A stretch of 64,000 bases of DNA from Lycorma delicatula (Eukaryota > Arthropoda > Insecta > Hemiptera > Fulgoridae): contig NC_134461.1 of assembly GCF_047948215.1 (NCBI RefSeq), forward strand, positions 87,664,245 to 87,728,244, written 5' to 3'. Under the pieces are notes generated by a model. The model was not told the DNA's origin. It was given only the letters and a program-made list of their open reading frames with translations, and did no database searches. Both the position numbers and the translations under genes were made by a program. Positions 22,265 through 34,721 of this stretch are shown here, one piece after another; position 1 is the stretch's first letter, and each line of letters starts with the position of its first letter.

Positions 22265-22620
22265 ATGCTTATTTGCCTTGAGGCAGGTCCCCTGCGCTAC
22301 GACTATCTCCATTCTAGTCTACTACCTGAAACGTTTTGAGTTCTTAATAACTCCCATTTTTTGTTAGAATGTCTCCAATTTTTACTCTTTTCTAGCCTCT
22401 TTTTTTTACACATTCTATTGATCCATTTCACACTGGTTTAATCAGTTTGTCTTCTCTCATGTACCAGCCATTTATTTTTCTGTTTAAGTTTCTATCACCA
22501 ATCACTCTTATTTCTTCATATTATACTTTGTCTCTCCACTTAATTTTCTTCAATCTCCTATATTTCCTCTTTTAAAGCACGGCTTATTTTTAGTTTCCAT
22601 TTTCATATCTATATAGAAGT
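22265..22620 (-). pseudogene. LINE ORF2 C-terminal fragment, diverged
   Basis: The antisense phrase gaggcaggtcccctgcgct near 22280 corresponds to the LINE tail better preserved near 51200 (agggcaggtcctgtcacgg). The minus strand upstream gives basic fragments such as RNLNRKINGWYMREDKL in several frames. Many stops are present. Confidence 0.42.
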
Positions 22621-22909
22621 ACACTCTAAAAATAAAATTTTATGAGACAAGAGAAATAGTAAAAGTTAAATGTCATTCTGGTTATAGTATGTTTAACTAA
22701 TTATTGATTGATTATCTCATACAACGATAATATTATAATAATGCATTATAATTATATAGTACAATTTACGTATATTGATGATTAGTCACAATTAAATTTT
22801 AGTTTTGGATTTGTATTGCTTTTTAAAAAATTTTTGCATTTAATGATTTTATTGAAATAGCCGTTAAAAAGATATTTTTTTATTATTTTTGTGGAAAAAA
22901 AATTATAAG

Positions 22910-22911
<2 letters not shown>

Positions 22912-22964
<53 letters not shown>
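22912..22964. repeat. (AT)n microsatellite, about 53 bp
   Basis: Uninterrupted alternating AT. Confidence 0.95.
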
Positions 22965-22966
<2 letters not shown>

Positions 22967-24190
22967 TCATCGAATAAAAAATGTATACGAATGCAAAGGT
23001 GATAACTTTATATATGCACCATCATAATAGTAGTGACTATTGAAAATAAATTTTTAACTTGCTGTGACATATTCCACTGGTCAAGAGATGTCCGCTTATA
23101 TATGCAATATTTACGATAGAAATATTCTGATTGGATATTGGCGATTGTAAATTTTTAACATTTTCTCTTGTCCCCCGCCTTAAAAAATAAATGTGACTGA
23201 CAGTAAGCTTTCGAATGCAATCACCACTCGCGTTTTCGAAACCAAGCGTATCATAAAAAATAATCTAATAGATACAACAGTAAACAAATTATTAAATAAA
23301 AAATAGAATAAACAGCACAACCAAAGGCATTCAATTATTATTACAATTATTACAAAAAATAATCAGTTAAACTGGACATAAAAGCGAATACAACTATTAA
23401 TAACCTAATATCGACTTTTTTTTTTTTTAATTCGTAAGCGACTATCATAGTGCGTCATCGACATATATTAAATTATATAACAAAGGCAAAGTTGTATTGA
23501 TGGCAAACAGGACACAGGTATCGGTAAAATACGAGTAACATTCTGTATTAATAATAGACTTAATTTTACGATTTCATTGACATCTATTCAGAAATAAATT
23601 TTTAAGCTTATAAGTCGATCAACAGCTGACACTGACTAACTATGTTAAGTTAAATGGCCAGTCAAGTTAGATGAATACTAATTACAACTGAGATAATATA
23701 ATACATATAAATTCATTCTTTTCTACTTTACCGAATTTTTTCTTAATTTTCTTAACGAAACATTAAACACATCATTTTTTTATAAAAAACCTACGAATTA
23801 GTTTATATATACACAAAAAAACAACTATTAAATCTCTTTTACCCTATATCTAGTAGAAGAAGGAGAGTTTGAAAAGTTAAAAAGACAATCAGATTTTACA
23901 AAAAGCCTAATTAGCATTAGTGTGATATTTTCGGCAAACTGTTAAGAGTTCCTTTCCGTTTTAACAATAAAAATTACTAACTATGTTTATAAATATTAAT
24001 TATTAAAGAAGTAATATACTAATAAAATATTTTCCGATTAATAATCAATAAATCAGTTAAATTTCATAGACAGATGGACATTATAATGAAAGCATTTTAC
24101 AACAAAATACTTTTTTCTTTCAACTAGAAACATGAAGCTTTATTAATATTTTTGTCTTGACTAGAAATGAAACCGTCTACATTATTAAAG
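22965..24190. other. AT-rich DNA without recognisable gene
   Basis: No coding frame, RNA gene or known repeat was identified. Confidence 0.5.
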
Positions 24191-24219
24191 AGTTACACTT
24201 ACATTATGTGTCTCGAATT

Positions 24220-25375
24220 AGTCCTGATTCAAATTCAGGCTACGCCTGAATAGTTCACAAATATAACGGAAAACACAGGACAATTGTGTTTGTCATAATA
24301 TTTTAACTAATACATTTATAAACATCAAGACAACAGAAAGTTAATTGTTAGTATCTTATTATGAAAGATATCTGTAAAAATTTGGTATAAAAATGAGAAA
24401 TAGAAATTTAAAGCAGCGTGTTGAGATCGAATTTTATATAAAAACTGGCAAAATTACTACAGAAACGTTGCATCTATTACAAGTGGCATTTGATATGGAT
24501 GTTAAAAAAAAATCAATATCTTTCAGCGGCATCAGAGATTCAAACCTGAAAAGATATAAAAGACAATCTCAGAAATGGACAGTCAAAAATAAAAATAATG
24601 GAGACGAATGTAATGCACTGCATATGAGATTTTCTAAATCTGACAAATGACAAAGTGTTAAGAGATTCTGTTCGGAGGAAAAGATTTTTGAATTGTGGTC
24701 TGACACGGATCATCACATCATAGCAATGCGCCTAGTCATTGTGAAACATTTCAGCCAAAAAATCGATTGTCGAATTAGATCATCTTAAATTTCAAACGAC
24801 TTACAACCATGTTATTTCTAGTTCTTTACTTTTAGCGTAGGCTAAAAGTAAAAGAATTTTCTCACAAAGTTGATATCCAAAATGATTTGATAAACGAATT
24901 GTACGTACCCAATAATATTCCAAAAAAAAGTGTTCAAAATCTGTTCACAGGAAGAGGAACATCATCCAAACCGTTGCACGAACGTGCAAAATTCATAGCA
25001 GATAACCATTAATATGAAGTTCTGAATGTATATTTTTTATAGTTTATTTATTACGACATCGTCGTAATTATTTACAATTGTTCATCTGATCACATTTGTT
25101 ATTGGCAAAAGATGACGTAATACTTTCAGTATTGTACAGTAAAATTTTATTTTAACGATATAAAATTAAATCTTTCTTTTTTATCAATAATAATATTATA
25201 TCTGTTCTCATATCGTATTAAAAAAAACACAATTCTATCGGTTCGAGAATCACTCTTAGCTTATGCGTTATCAATCAAATTGGCAGTTTTTATCTTCAGT
25301 TAGTTCTGATTCAAATTCAGGATACGTAGTAGTTCAAAAATATAACGGAAAACACAGCTTTCCTATTGATTACGT
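24220..25375. repeat. Direct repeat pair flanking about 1 kb
   Basis: The sequence ctgattcaaattcagg, followed within about 15 bases by tagttca.aaatataacgg and aaaacaca, occurs at 24224-24277 and again at 25310-25363. In the first copy it contains the hairpin attcaggc/gcctgaat. The repeats bracket the mariner-like fragment at 24393. Confidence 0.6.
24393..24800 (+). pseudogene. Possible mariner-like transposase N-terminal fragment
   Basis: An 85-codon frame begins LKQRVEIEFYIKTGKITTET and continues LHLLQVAFDMD. This resembles the first helix-turn-helix of SETMAR/GVQW-type mariner transposases (Q-R-x-x-I-K-F-x-V-K-L-x-K-x-x-x-E-T-x-x-x-L-x-x-A-F). The remainder diverges and no catalytic motif is visible. 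Assignment rests on one segment only. Confidence 0.4.
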
Positions 25376-25689
25376 ATGGTTGGTTCTTCACTTAAATATA
25401 ATTTTAATGTAGTAAAAATAACCTACATTAAAATTTCATAACAGTTTGTTACCAAACACGAAAGAAAATAAATAAATATAATCTATTTCATGTTATCATT
25501 CCTGTTTTTAACAGTGTTGTGTAACCACAACGGTTACACAATCAGGATCATGTAAATATCGGTAATGGTTATATGGCCATCACGAAACACTAAACAATGA
25601 TTTGAAAGTTCTTTATTTCAAATCCAGATAAACCCGAAGTCAATTAAAGAATTGAGAAAAGAGTTTCTCAATTCAGATCACTTTCTTTT

Positions 25690-26020
25690 TTTTTCGATCC
25701 GTCCACTACGGATCTCACGTTTGCATAGACTTCTTTTTCTTTTCCGAAAAGGATTTCACATTCTTTTTCTCTGTTTTTGTCGCCTTTCTTCCGTCCATCT
25801 ATTCAAGTTTATACCCTTCATTTTCTTTCTTGAATTTTAGAATCTCGAATCACTTATCTAAATTTACCCCTATCTTTACACAGATCCTTAGAAATGTTTA
25901 ATATTTTTAGATCTATTCTATTTATTTAAACCGGTTTGTCTTTGTGGCTCTGTTTACGTAGAAATTAAATATTTGTTTTGTCAATCTTTAATTGTTCATT
26001 CTGCATAAATTTCTAGAAAA
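25690..26020 (-). pseudogene. Possible 3' continuation of the LINE at 26030
   Basis: The minus strand is rich in basic, lysine-dominated codons and follows directly from the polymerase remnant next door, in the right direction. No definite motif is seen. The pyrimidine-rich plus-strand frame at 25652-25840 is its shadow. Confidence 0.3.
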
Positions 26021-26029
26021 CTTCTTTTC

Positions 26030-26850
26030 CGGAATAAGTCTCTTATTTTTTCTGTAAATTTGTAAATTTCTTTTTCACTTTTCAATTTGTAAATTCTATC
26101 TTCATATTTTGGTCGGTAAATTTTTCTTAAAATTGTTTTTTTCTACTTTTGCTATTTCTTGTTCCAAAAAAAAGCAGACATTCTGCCCCGTGCAGTGCTT
26201 CAGATAGGACTATAGTTCGATAGTGGTTCAATTTGGAGTTATATGAGAAGGATTTTTTTTATTGTAAATTTCTTCGTGAGATGATAGGCAGTCTCAAATC
26301 CCACTTTTTTCAATTATATTCAGTATTATAATTTCTACCAAATATTTAAATTTTTGAACTCTACTTACCTCTTTGTTGTCGGAAATTTTACAGGTTTGAG
26401 TTCTGTTCTCTTTGTCATTGGAAAACCAGTTTGTTATTTTTATAAGACGTTTGAAGACCAATTTTGCTTGCACATTCGTTAGTTTTTGAATTTTTCATTT
26501 TATCGTAGTCTACATCTCTCACGAAAATAATAATATCGTCTGCAAAGGCCAGAATGTTTGTATTTATGAAATTAATTTTAGCGCCCATTTTTATGTTTTC
26601 GTGTACGTTTAACCTTTTATGTTCCCTCTCCCGGCCCCTTTAAAATTTTTCAAGGGCACAAATAAAAGATGAAAAGAGACAGTCCATCTCCTTGCCTTAC
26701 TCCAGTTTTAATTTCAAATGGTTCTGAAAGTTCTTCTAAGAATTTCACTTTTACGTTTTTTAATGCTAGATTTATAATGTTTATTGTTCTTGGGATCTAT
26801 TCTAAATTCTTCAAGGATTTTATTTTTTAAAATGTAAATAAATTGTAAAT
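26030..26850 (-). pseudogene. LINE reverse transcriptase remnant
   Basis: Minus-strand pieces in order: a region near 26690 corresponding to the motif-B area; LAFADDIIIFVRDVDYDKMK near 26520-26560, the motif C catalytic pair FADD, here intact; NECASKIGLQTSYKN; then YNSKLNHYRTIVLSEALHGA near 26200; then RKIYRPKYEDRIYKLKSEKE near 26080. The order matches the palm, thumb and C-terminal region of a LINE polymerase, with many frameshifts. It appears to be the same broad family as 7320-7920. Confidence 0.7.
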
Positions 26851-26869
26851 GCAATGCTTACAAGTCTAA

Positions 26870-28440
26870 AAAATTATTTTTATCAGACGGATGTTAGTGC
26901 GTATGTACGTTGGCCTGTATTTGGTATAACTCTGGACTCCGTAGACCGATTTTTTTTTACGCGAAATTTAAAAAAAAATTATTTAAATGTATTTGTAATA
27001 GCTTATTCAACAATCTTATTAATATAAATTAATACTAAAGTTTATTTAAAATATTTTTTTTTATATATTATCATAATTATCTCTATTAAATGTTAAATAT
27101 TTTCTTTCTATTAATAGTTTACAAGCATAATTTATTACGTTTATAATATTATTTTTACAAATTTTTAATAATTTTCTTTTTCAGTTAAAATTATTTAATA
27201 ATTTATATCATGAAATACAAACAAACTATTCAATAATCAGTCCTTCAATTTTGAAAATGCTTGTAATTTGCTGTAAATTTAAGTCACTAAGTCGCGCAAT
27301 TCAGATGACTCTAGTTTTGTAAAAAAATCAGTTCTGGATTTACGATTGTGACAAAAATACAAACAAGACTGCGAAAATGCATCTTATTTCCACATTCAAC
27401 CAAAAAAATAAGAAATGAAATCACAACCGATCAAAACGAAGTTATGATAGATTACACCAGTAATCTGTCTAAGGGTGTTTAACCTGACATAACAGAGTTA
27501 CGTCAAATGAATAACGTATATCTGTAGGTTTAGAGCGGATGAATTTTCTCGGTCTGTCCAACGATGTCTGTATTTGTTTCATGCACTTCACGTATTTACG
27601 GCGCATTTTGTAAAACTTTCGTGAAAGAGGTAACTATGACCGTGGTTCAAAATTCGACAAGTTTCATAAAAAGATATTTATAGTCTCATAAATCTTTTGA
27701 GAGGCCCCGGTTTAAGATGAATGTAAGGCTAATTATTAATAATTATGCAATAGGAAGAAAGAGGGGATTTTTTTTTATAAGAATACTAAATCAATATTCT
27801 CTTAAGTACAAGAATATAAAATAGAAAAAATTGTTCTGGTGAAAATAAAAGAGTACTCGTATTTTCTTTTAAAAATATTTATTGTAACAAGGAAAAAATG
27901 TACGTATTCACATTTAATAAATCGAAAAATTTCGTTAAGTAGTACGTATAATAAAAGATAACAGTTAAACAAAATTTTAAAACAAATAGAAACAGAAACT
28001 ATCGATTGAAAAATTAAAAAAAAAAAATGTCTTTATTATGAAGTCAGCGTAGCATCAAATAAATTTCTCATTTCGATTAAGGCTTCAAAAATGGAAACAA
28101 AGAAAATTTTAAAATTATTAACTAATAATTCTGTCAGTTTCTTTTCTTTATCTCTTTTTTTTAATTTTAAAGAATTCTGAAAAATTCTTATTGCTCTTTC
28201 CAATAATGTTTACGGATATATTTATTGTTTTTAATTATGGTTAGAAGTAAAATTTGGATTATTTTTAATAAGAAATAAATTTTATATTTCTTTGAAAACG
28301 ACAAAATAAACTTAAAAAAATAATAATAAAAATTATTTCTGAAAATCTCCATAAAGATTAAAAAATAAACATTTTTAACTCTATAAATTCTGATTTTTAG
28401 AAATCGGCATTTAAATAAATAAGAGCCGATGCGCACAACG
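26870..28440. other. AT-rich DNA without recognisable gene
   Basis: A short stretch near 26880-26960 (tatgtacgttggcctgtat, then cgtagaccgattttttt) resembles the ends of some insect repeats but cannot be assigned. No coding signal is seen. Confidence 0.45.
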
Positions 28441-28469
28441 CTTCAGAATCACTCAATGCAGTGGTGACA

Positions 28470-29246
28470 GTCCAGCAGAAAGCAAAAGACGTTTCGTGAT
28501 AAGCGTGGTATAAATCAGTTATAACTGTTTCTTTCCGGCGTGTTTATGGCAATGATCTCCCTCATGCAAACTCCATTAGACGGTGGTACGAGTGGTTCCA
28601 TGTTGCAATCGGACGAATGGTATAGGACGTACGGGACAAACAAACATTTTTATATATATATAATATATATACTCGCATAGAAGAAAAGTATGATATAAAA
28701 TAAATTAAATGATAAGAATGAAGGAATTTATTTAGTGTAAATATATTTTCATTTCTAAAATAATATTAAGTATTTTTTACGTTTTCATTTATTTTAAGGA
28801 AACTGGCAACATGGAAGTGAAGAAGTCTTCCGGACGACCCAAAACGAGTGATGAAGCAGTTGAGAGAAAACGCCGAATTAAATCAGATGGACCAAATCGA
28901 ACAAGAAAGTACGTTGCTGTAATGATTAAACAAGATGGTGCGCCCTCACACTTTATCCTAGGTGACGCGCTCTTAATGAAAGATTCCTTAATCGTTGGAT
29001 TGGTAGGGTCGGTTCTGTGCTTTGGCATCCGAGAAGCTCAGATTTGACACCACGACTTTTTTCTATGAGTATACATTAAAAACATTGTCTTCAGTGAAAA
29101 AATCAGGGATGTACAACATTTAAAACAACGGATCAGTGCTGCTATTGCCACAGTTACACCTGCGATAATCCAGCAACTGGGCAGAAATCGATTATTGGCT
29201 GGATGTTTGCAGAGCGACCAACGGAACTCATATTGAAACACTCTAA
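28470..29246 (+). pseudogene. DUF4817-type mariner-like transposase remnant (interrupted)
   Basis: The plus strand carries, in order: VYGNDLPHANSIRRWYEWFH (helix-turn-helix region), about 150 bases of AT-rich sequence that split the gene (about 28640-28800), then KSSGRPKTSDEAVE (linker). A large deletion of the early catalytic part follows. Next come IKQDGAPSHF (second catalytic aspartate) and RWIGRVGSV. After a frameshift comes PRSSDLTPR (third aspartate) and FIKNIVFSEKIRDVQHLKQR-like coding to a C-terminal ATNGTHIETL-type end with a stop at 29244-29246. The first aspartate segment is deleted. The 78-codon frame at 28811-29047 is part of this gene. Relatives lie at 2040 and 61200. Confidence 0.8.
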
Positions 29247-30355
29247 ATGTATGTAAAAAAACTTTTTGAGTTGGTAAATGTAAAAAAAAAAAATATTCGT
29301 TTGATTATCTCTAGTAGTTTCTGAAATACGATATTTTTTTAAATTGCTGCTACCTTTTTCGATGACCCTTAGATAGATCAATAAAAAATGATGCTCTCAT
29401 GAAAAACGTCGTTAGGAAAATCAACCAAACTGCATCTTGATTACAAAAGAAAATTATTCAGGAAATCAAGATATATTGCTACTACAGAGCGTGAGCTAAG
29501 ATATAATGGAAAGTGGAAATGTGTGTTGTTTGTTTACTTAAATTTTGCATAAAACATTTTTGAATTTCTACTCGAGAATATTTTAAGTATATCACATCAG
29601 ATTTTATATGATTATGCTATAATAATCTTCTATTAAGCAATTATATTGTTTATAATTAGTATAAAGGAATCAATGACAACGATAAAGTCTTAAAGTCATC
29701 AATCTAGACAATGTACGATAATTTTTTGTTCAAAATAATATTTCGCTATAGTAATCAGTAAATATTTTACAACGAGACGATCACATGAATTTCAATTTTG
29801 TGAGACGATCACACAAATTGAATAAAGAACCACGGAAATCAATTCGTTTGGTAAAGAGTAGGCCTTGAACAAAAATAAAAGAGAGATAAATATTACATAC
29901 TGGACAAATAAGCCTTCTCTTTTTAATTTGATTAGAAATAGCGCTGCTATTTCTAATAAAGAGCTGCTATTAAACATTTTAAGTGTTTTACCATACGTAA
30001 AATACGTAACAAATTATCAGTTATAAAAAGAATTATTTTTTTAAAATAAAATAAACAAGGACAAACACTATTTCAAGCTTTTTATTTTGCAAATTCAGAC
30101 GTGAAAAGGTTTTAATTAATGCAATAATCGTTAAAATCAGTCTGGTAGAGTTCCAAAAATAGGTGTCCTTAAAAAAGTATTAGCATTTCAAGTACGGTAT
30201 ATAGTTTTTAACCCCTCAATGAATAAATGAATTGAAAAAAATTAATGTATATTACAGCTCATTTCAGTAAATTTAAAATAACATTTTTGTTATTTGAAAA
30301 AAAAAAGTTACATACTGTAAATTTGTTTTTAAATTTATTTAGCAAAAATCAAAAC

Positions 30356-30358
<3 letters not shown>

Positions 30359-30390
<32 letters not shown>
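30359..30390. repeat. (AT)n microsatellite
   Basis: Uninterrupted alternating TA over about 32 bases. Confidence 0.92.
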
Positions 30391-30396
<6 letters not shown>

Positions 30397-31185
30397 AATA
30401 ATCAAATATTTTTACGATATATATTTTAAGGGACGATCTAATAATTCAAATTAACTATGAAACAATAAGACTGACTGATAAATTTTTTTATAATTTTTCA
30501 ATCCTTTAAATTTTACCTGTTTAAATTTAGCAACAAATAAAACCGAGCAACTAATAACAAATTGCTAACTTTTACGCCGGATTCAAAAACCAGAAAATGT
30601 AAGAAGAATCTAAAAACTTACTTTTTTAGTATTTCATATTTTTTTTTTTATTGAAATACTTTTATGCCTTCAGGGAAAAATAATTCTGCCAGTATAAAGA
30701 TTTTACGCAAGAAATTAAAAAAGTGATGTACTTTCATTATGAAAAAAATAAGAAAGGTATTACAGAGAAACGAGATAGATAGACTATTATTAAAGCTCTC
30801 TAAAATGTAGGATTATATTTTAAAATCTTTACTTGAAAATTCGTATGAAAATATATTGATATCAGAACAACAATAACCACCTATGTAATATTACACTATA
30901 AAAATCAAATATTAAACAACAGAGGTGACAAAAAATACACTAAAATATGTTTAAATCACTTACGTTAATCTTGAAATTTTTGGATAAAAATAATATTCCG
31001 TTTATTACATACAAATAATCTGGAGGAAACTTATGTGACCAACAGAGAAACTTTCTCGATCAGGAAAAATAAAAAACAAAATAGAAACGTTTAATTGAGA
31101 TAAAGCTAAATAAAAAAAACAGACTGGTAATAATTGATAACCTGATTTTTCTGAAATCAGTTAAAATTAAAAAATAGTGTGAGGT

Positions 31186-31188
<3 letters not shown>

Positions 31189-31221
<33 letters not shown>
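31189..31221. repeat. (AT)n microsatellite
   Basis: Uninterrupted alternating TA over about 33 bases. Confidence 0.92.
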
Positions 31222-31223
<2 letters not shown>

Positions 31224-31769
31224 TTAATATGTCGTGAGCCATTCATAATCAACGTCCAGCAAGTTTATTGAGATAAATTGATGAAAATTTGTGTACACAT
31301 TCTTCTTACGGTGTAAGTGGAGACTAAGAAAGGATTTTTTGAAATTCCGAGTTTAAGAGCTAAAATGGAATAACATTAAATTTTACTATTTTTTTTTAAT
31401 TTCTGGATAAGAGAAGAAAATATCAATTTGACTTTTGGTGCATATAATCTTCATGTGAATAGAACCAGTTTCTAGATTTTTCGAAATTCGACCTTGAAAA
31501 GGTTGAGGAAAGGTGAAAGAATTTTGAATAATGATTGAAAAACTTTCACCATTTCCGACTATACTAAAAAGAAGATATTCACTAGATTTGGGTTTGTAAA
31601 TACTCTTCAGAAAAACATCTAAAACTATTTTCGGGGTTTTTGAATTTCGAATTTTTAGGAACTGCGACGGTGAACAGCGTGGCGGTTCAACAAATTCAGT
31701 CTCTGCCTATGTTACTGTATGTGCGACACGACTGGCTACACCTGCTTCTGGTTACTTTTTTATTTTTTT

Positions 31770-31885
31770 ATTTTTTAACCTCCGGGACCACTTTTAGGTA
31801 TTGCTTCAGAGGATGAGATGTATGACAATTTTTGTAGTGTATGAAAATGCCATGACTGACGGGAAGAGCGCGGGAAGCGAGCCAT
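31770..31885 (-). mobile_element. SINE body fragment, antisense
   Basis: The phrases aacctccgggaccac, ttgcttcagaggatgaga and tgtatgaaaatgccatgact belong to a tRNA-derived insect SINE of the type seen at 61440-61565 and 54290-54470. Its 5' tRNA head is mostly missing here. A short T run at the left edge corresponds to the A-tail. Confidence 0.55.
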
Positions 31886-31889
31886 CACC

Positions 31890-33110
31890 GCAAAGGGGAT
31901 TAACACAATAACAATCAATAATCTAAAAAAAATAAAGATGTATGACATTCAGGTTCGACATCCAAACAATTAATTTACTATGAAAATGTTTTAAAACAAA
32001 TAAGTATATATATATATATTATATTTAAAATTAAGAATCATAAAAAAAATAATAATAATATCAGTGATACAGAAAATAGAAGAGTGTAAATCCTCTTATT
32101 TAAAAACAAAACAAAATCAATATGATAAAAATAAACGAGAATGTTGAGAGAATGACGATAATCTAAAGGAAAAACCATTCTAAATTTTGCTTTCTCGTAA
32201 ACATTTAAATAATTTTAGGTTTTGAATGTTACAGGTATTGAATCTGACTACTATTAAAGTTTTATATATTTGGTTATACCAAGGTAGTTTCAGATATTCT
32301 GGAATACAAAAAAAATTATACATGTAAATATGCAAATAAAGTTATCAACAGAACAAAATACTTATAAAGAAAAAAATAATAATAATAGGAAAATTCAGCA
32401 ACAAGTTACACAAGTTATTTATATATAAGAAAGGATATTTAAATAATAAAACTGTTAATTGGATTTATTTGGTTATGTATTACTTCCGTTTTTTTACATA
32501 AACTTTGGTAATATAACAAAAATAAAACAATTAGCATAACTGAATAATAATATAATATTGTTATTATTAATATTAAAAGAAGGGAAGAAAAATAATCACG
32601 ACATCTACCACAAAGTTAAGCGATAGGTGAAAAGACACCTGTTACGACCCCTTTTAAATTTGTTTAACATAGCCGCAAAGATAGGTAACTTTACAGTATA
32701 CCTTAGCCTAGGTAGGAAGGCAAGTTACTTAAAATTAAACTCCACTTACTATTAAACTAAACAGTATGCTACACTTCATGAGATGAAGGTAACCATTTTA
32801 TAATACTACAATATTAAATGAAAAAAATTACTGGGCATATCTGCGCATCAAGACCAAATTTTCGTTATTTTATATTGTTTAATATTTTTTGTACAATTTT
32901 TTGCGCAAGAAATATAAAAAAACATAAATTAAGTGAGTAAACTTAAAGAGATATATTCTTTTTAAATGTAGTATTAAAATACATTTTCGTTTATAAGAAA
33001 ATTAGATTATGAAAATCGTAATTTTATGAAATAATTAAAAATAACGAGTAGATCCAACACACAAGCATCAAGTTTAAACTCGCTCACCACTGTGCACTCA
33101 TAAACAGGTA
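31890..33110. other. AT-rich DNA without recognisable gene
   Basis: No gene or known repeat seen. Confidence 0.5.
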
Positions 33111-33142
33111 ATGAAAAATATATGAATATGAATTCAAAATAA

Positions 33143-34030
33143 CCTGAATTGAAGATATGTTGTCTATAGTTGACCTTAATTTGAGCGTAACTGAAGAAAA
33201 ACGTAACCAATTTTCCATCAAATTCTCAAAATGTACAACTTCAGATATACTACTACAGCATATCTAAATTTCAATAAAGTTGATGTGATAGTTTTGGAGA
33301 TTTTTCGAGCCGCAAAATTTTATTCATGAATGGTATTTTTGTAATCCTTATACCTTAAAATGTAAAGAAAGTTCATTTTCACTCCCCAATTCCACCATGC
33401 AACCAAAAAAATACCTGAAATTGAAGTTATTTTGTCTGTTGTCGACCTTAAATTGAACGTAAATCAGGAACGATTCAACCAATCTTAGTCAAATTTCAAC
33501 CACTCTCAAATTATGCATCTCACATGCACGATTTCAGATACACTACTACAGCATATCTAAATTTCATTGATATTGATCAAGTAGTTTTGGAGACGTTCAA
33601 GCCACAAAATCTTTTACATGAATATTATGTTTGAGATTTTCGAGCCACAAAATTTTATACATTAATGGTATTTTCGTTATTTTCATACCTCAAAATGTAA
33701 ATATAATTCAACTTCACTCCCCTAATCCTACCATGCGACCGAAAAAAACAGCTCAAATTAAGATTATATTGTCTGTTGTCGACCATAAACTAAGCTTAAC
33801 GCAGAAACAACCAACCATCATCTACTTTTCACAATGGCAACTTGAGATACACTACAACAGCATATCTAAATTTCAATAAAAATAATCCTATCGTTTTGGA
33901 GATTTTCGACCACAAATTTTACGCAGGCAAATATATATTTATATATATAAATATTCGAAAATTACATTTTAAGTGAATGTTGTTTTCGTACTAGACATAC
34001 CTCAAAACGTAAAGAAAATTCAGTTTCAAC
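33143..34030 (+). repeat. Large degenerate tandem repeat, three units
   Basis: Unit landmarks recur in order: gaagat/gttattttgtctgttgtcgacc (starts near 33143, 33412 and 33750), agata.actactacagcatatc, ttttggaga..ttcgagccacaaaat, then cctcaaaatgtaaa and a ccaat.ccaccatgc.acc block. Spacing is about 270 and 340 bases because of indels. No unit carries a conserved long frame. The 82-codon frame at 33631-33879 spans a unit boundary and is not repeated. Confidence 0.72.
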
Positions 34031-34721
34031 CCCCAATCATACCATGTGACCACTCCACTGCTTACTTTCCAAAAGAAAGGAAAGTAATGCCATAGTTTTC
34101 TTCGGAAAGTCGGTAAAAAAAAATATCTGATAAGAACACGGACTCCCTTTTTAAAATAGATACACAAAAAGTTATGTTTTTCTTGTTATTCCTCTCTCCT
34201 TCCAGTACTTTAAGGTAATTAATCTTAAATATGTTTTAATATTAATTCTAAATAATTTTGTATATAAAACTGATTTGGATTTTGAACTCTCTATCCAATT
34301 ACATTAACCAAAGAAAAACACTATAACCATTAAAAAATCCAATGAAAATTATTCAAAAATTGGTAGATATGAATCAAATTTTAAAAATCCAGACAAAAGC
34401 CGAAATAACAGGGATCGGATTGTAGCATTCCCTAAATTCATTAATTTTACTTTGCTGATTTATATACAATTAAAATAAAACTAACATTATCAGTAAAGGA
34501 TAACTTTAATTTAAATTATTTTTTAATTATTCTCTTTTGATAAATAAATATGGTCACAATATTTTATTTCGTTTATAAATGGCAATTGTTTAAAATTTTT
34601 AAGAAGTAAATTTCAATACGCTAGTTGCCAGCTTTTTTTTATTAATCATAGGTTTAGTAAAGTTGCATTAAAATAAATTCCAGAAAAAAAAATTTACAGT
34701 TGAAAATAACTTCAAGTAAAT

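Larger units (their letters stand above)
29250..31765. other. AT-rich DNA without recognisable gene
   Basis: No coding frame or known mobile element was recognised. Two AT microsatellites lie within it (30359-30390 and 31189-31221). Confidence 0.5.

Noticed and set aside
33631..33879. 82-codon frame in the tandem repeat
   Set aside because: The other units do not keep the frame, so coding is unlikely.
33143..34030. CRISPR-like or regularly spaced repeat array
   Set aside because: Units are hundreds of bases, degenerate and irregularly spaced, and the DNA is eukaryotic.
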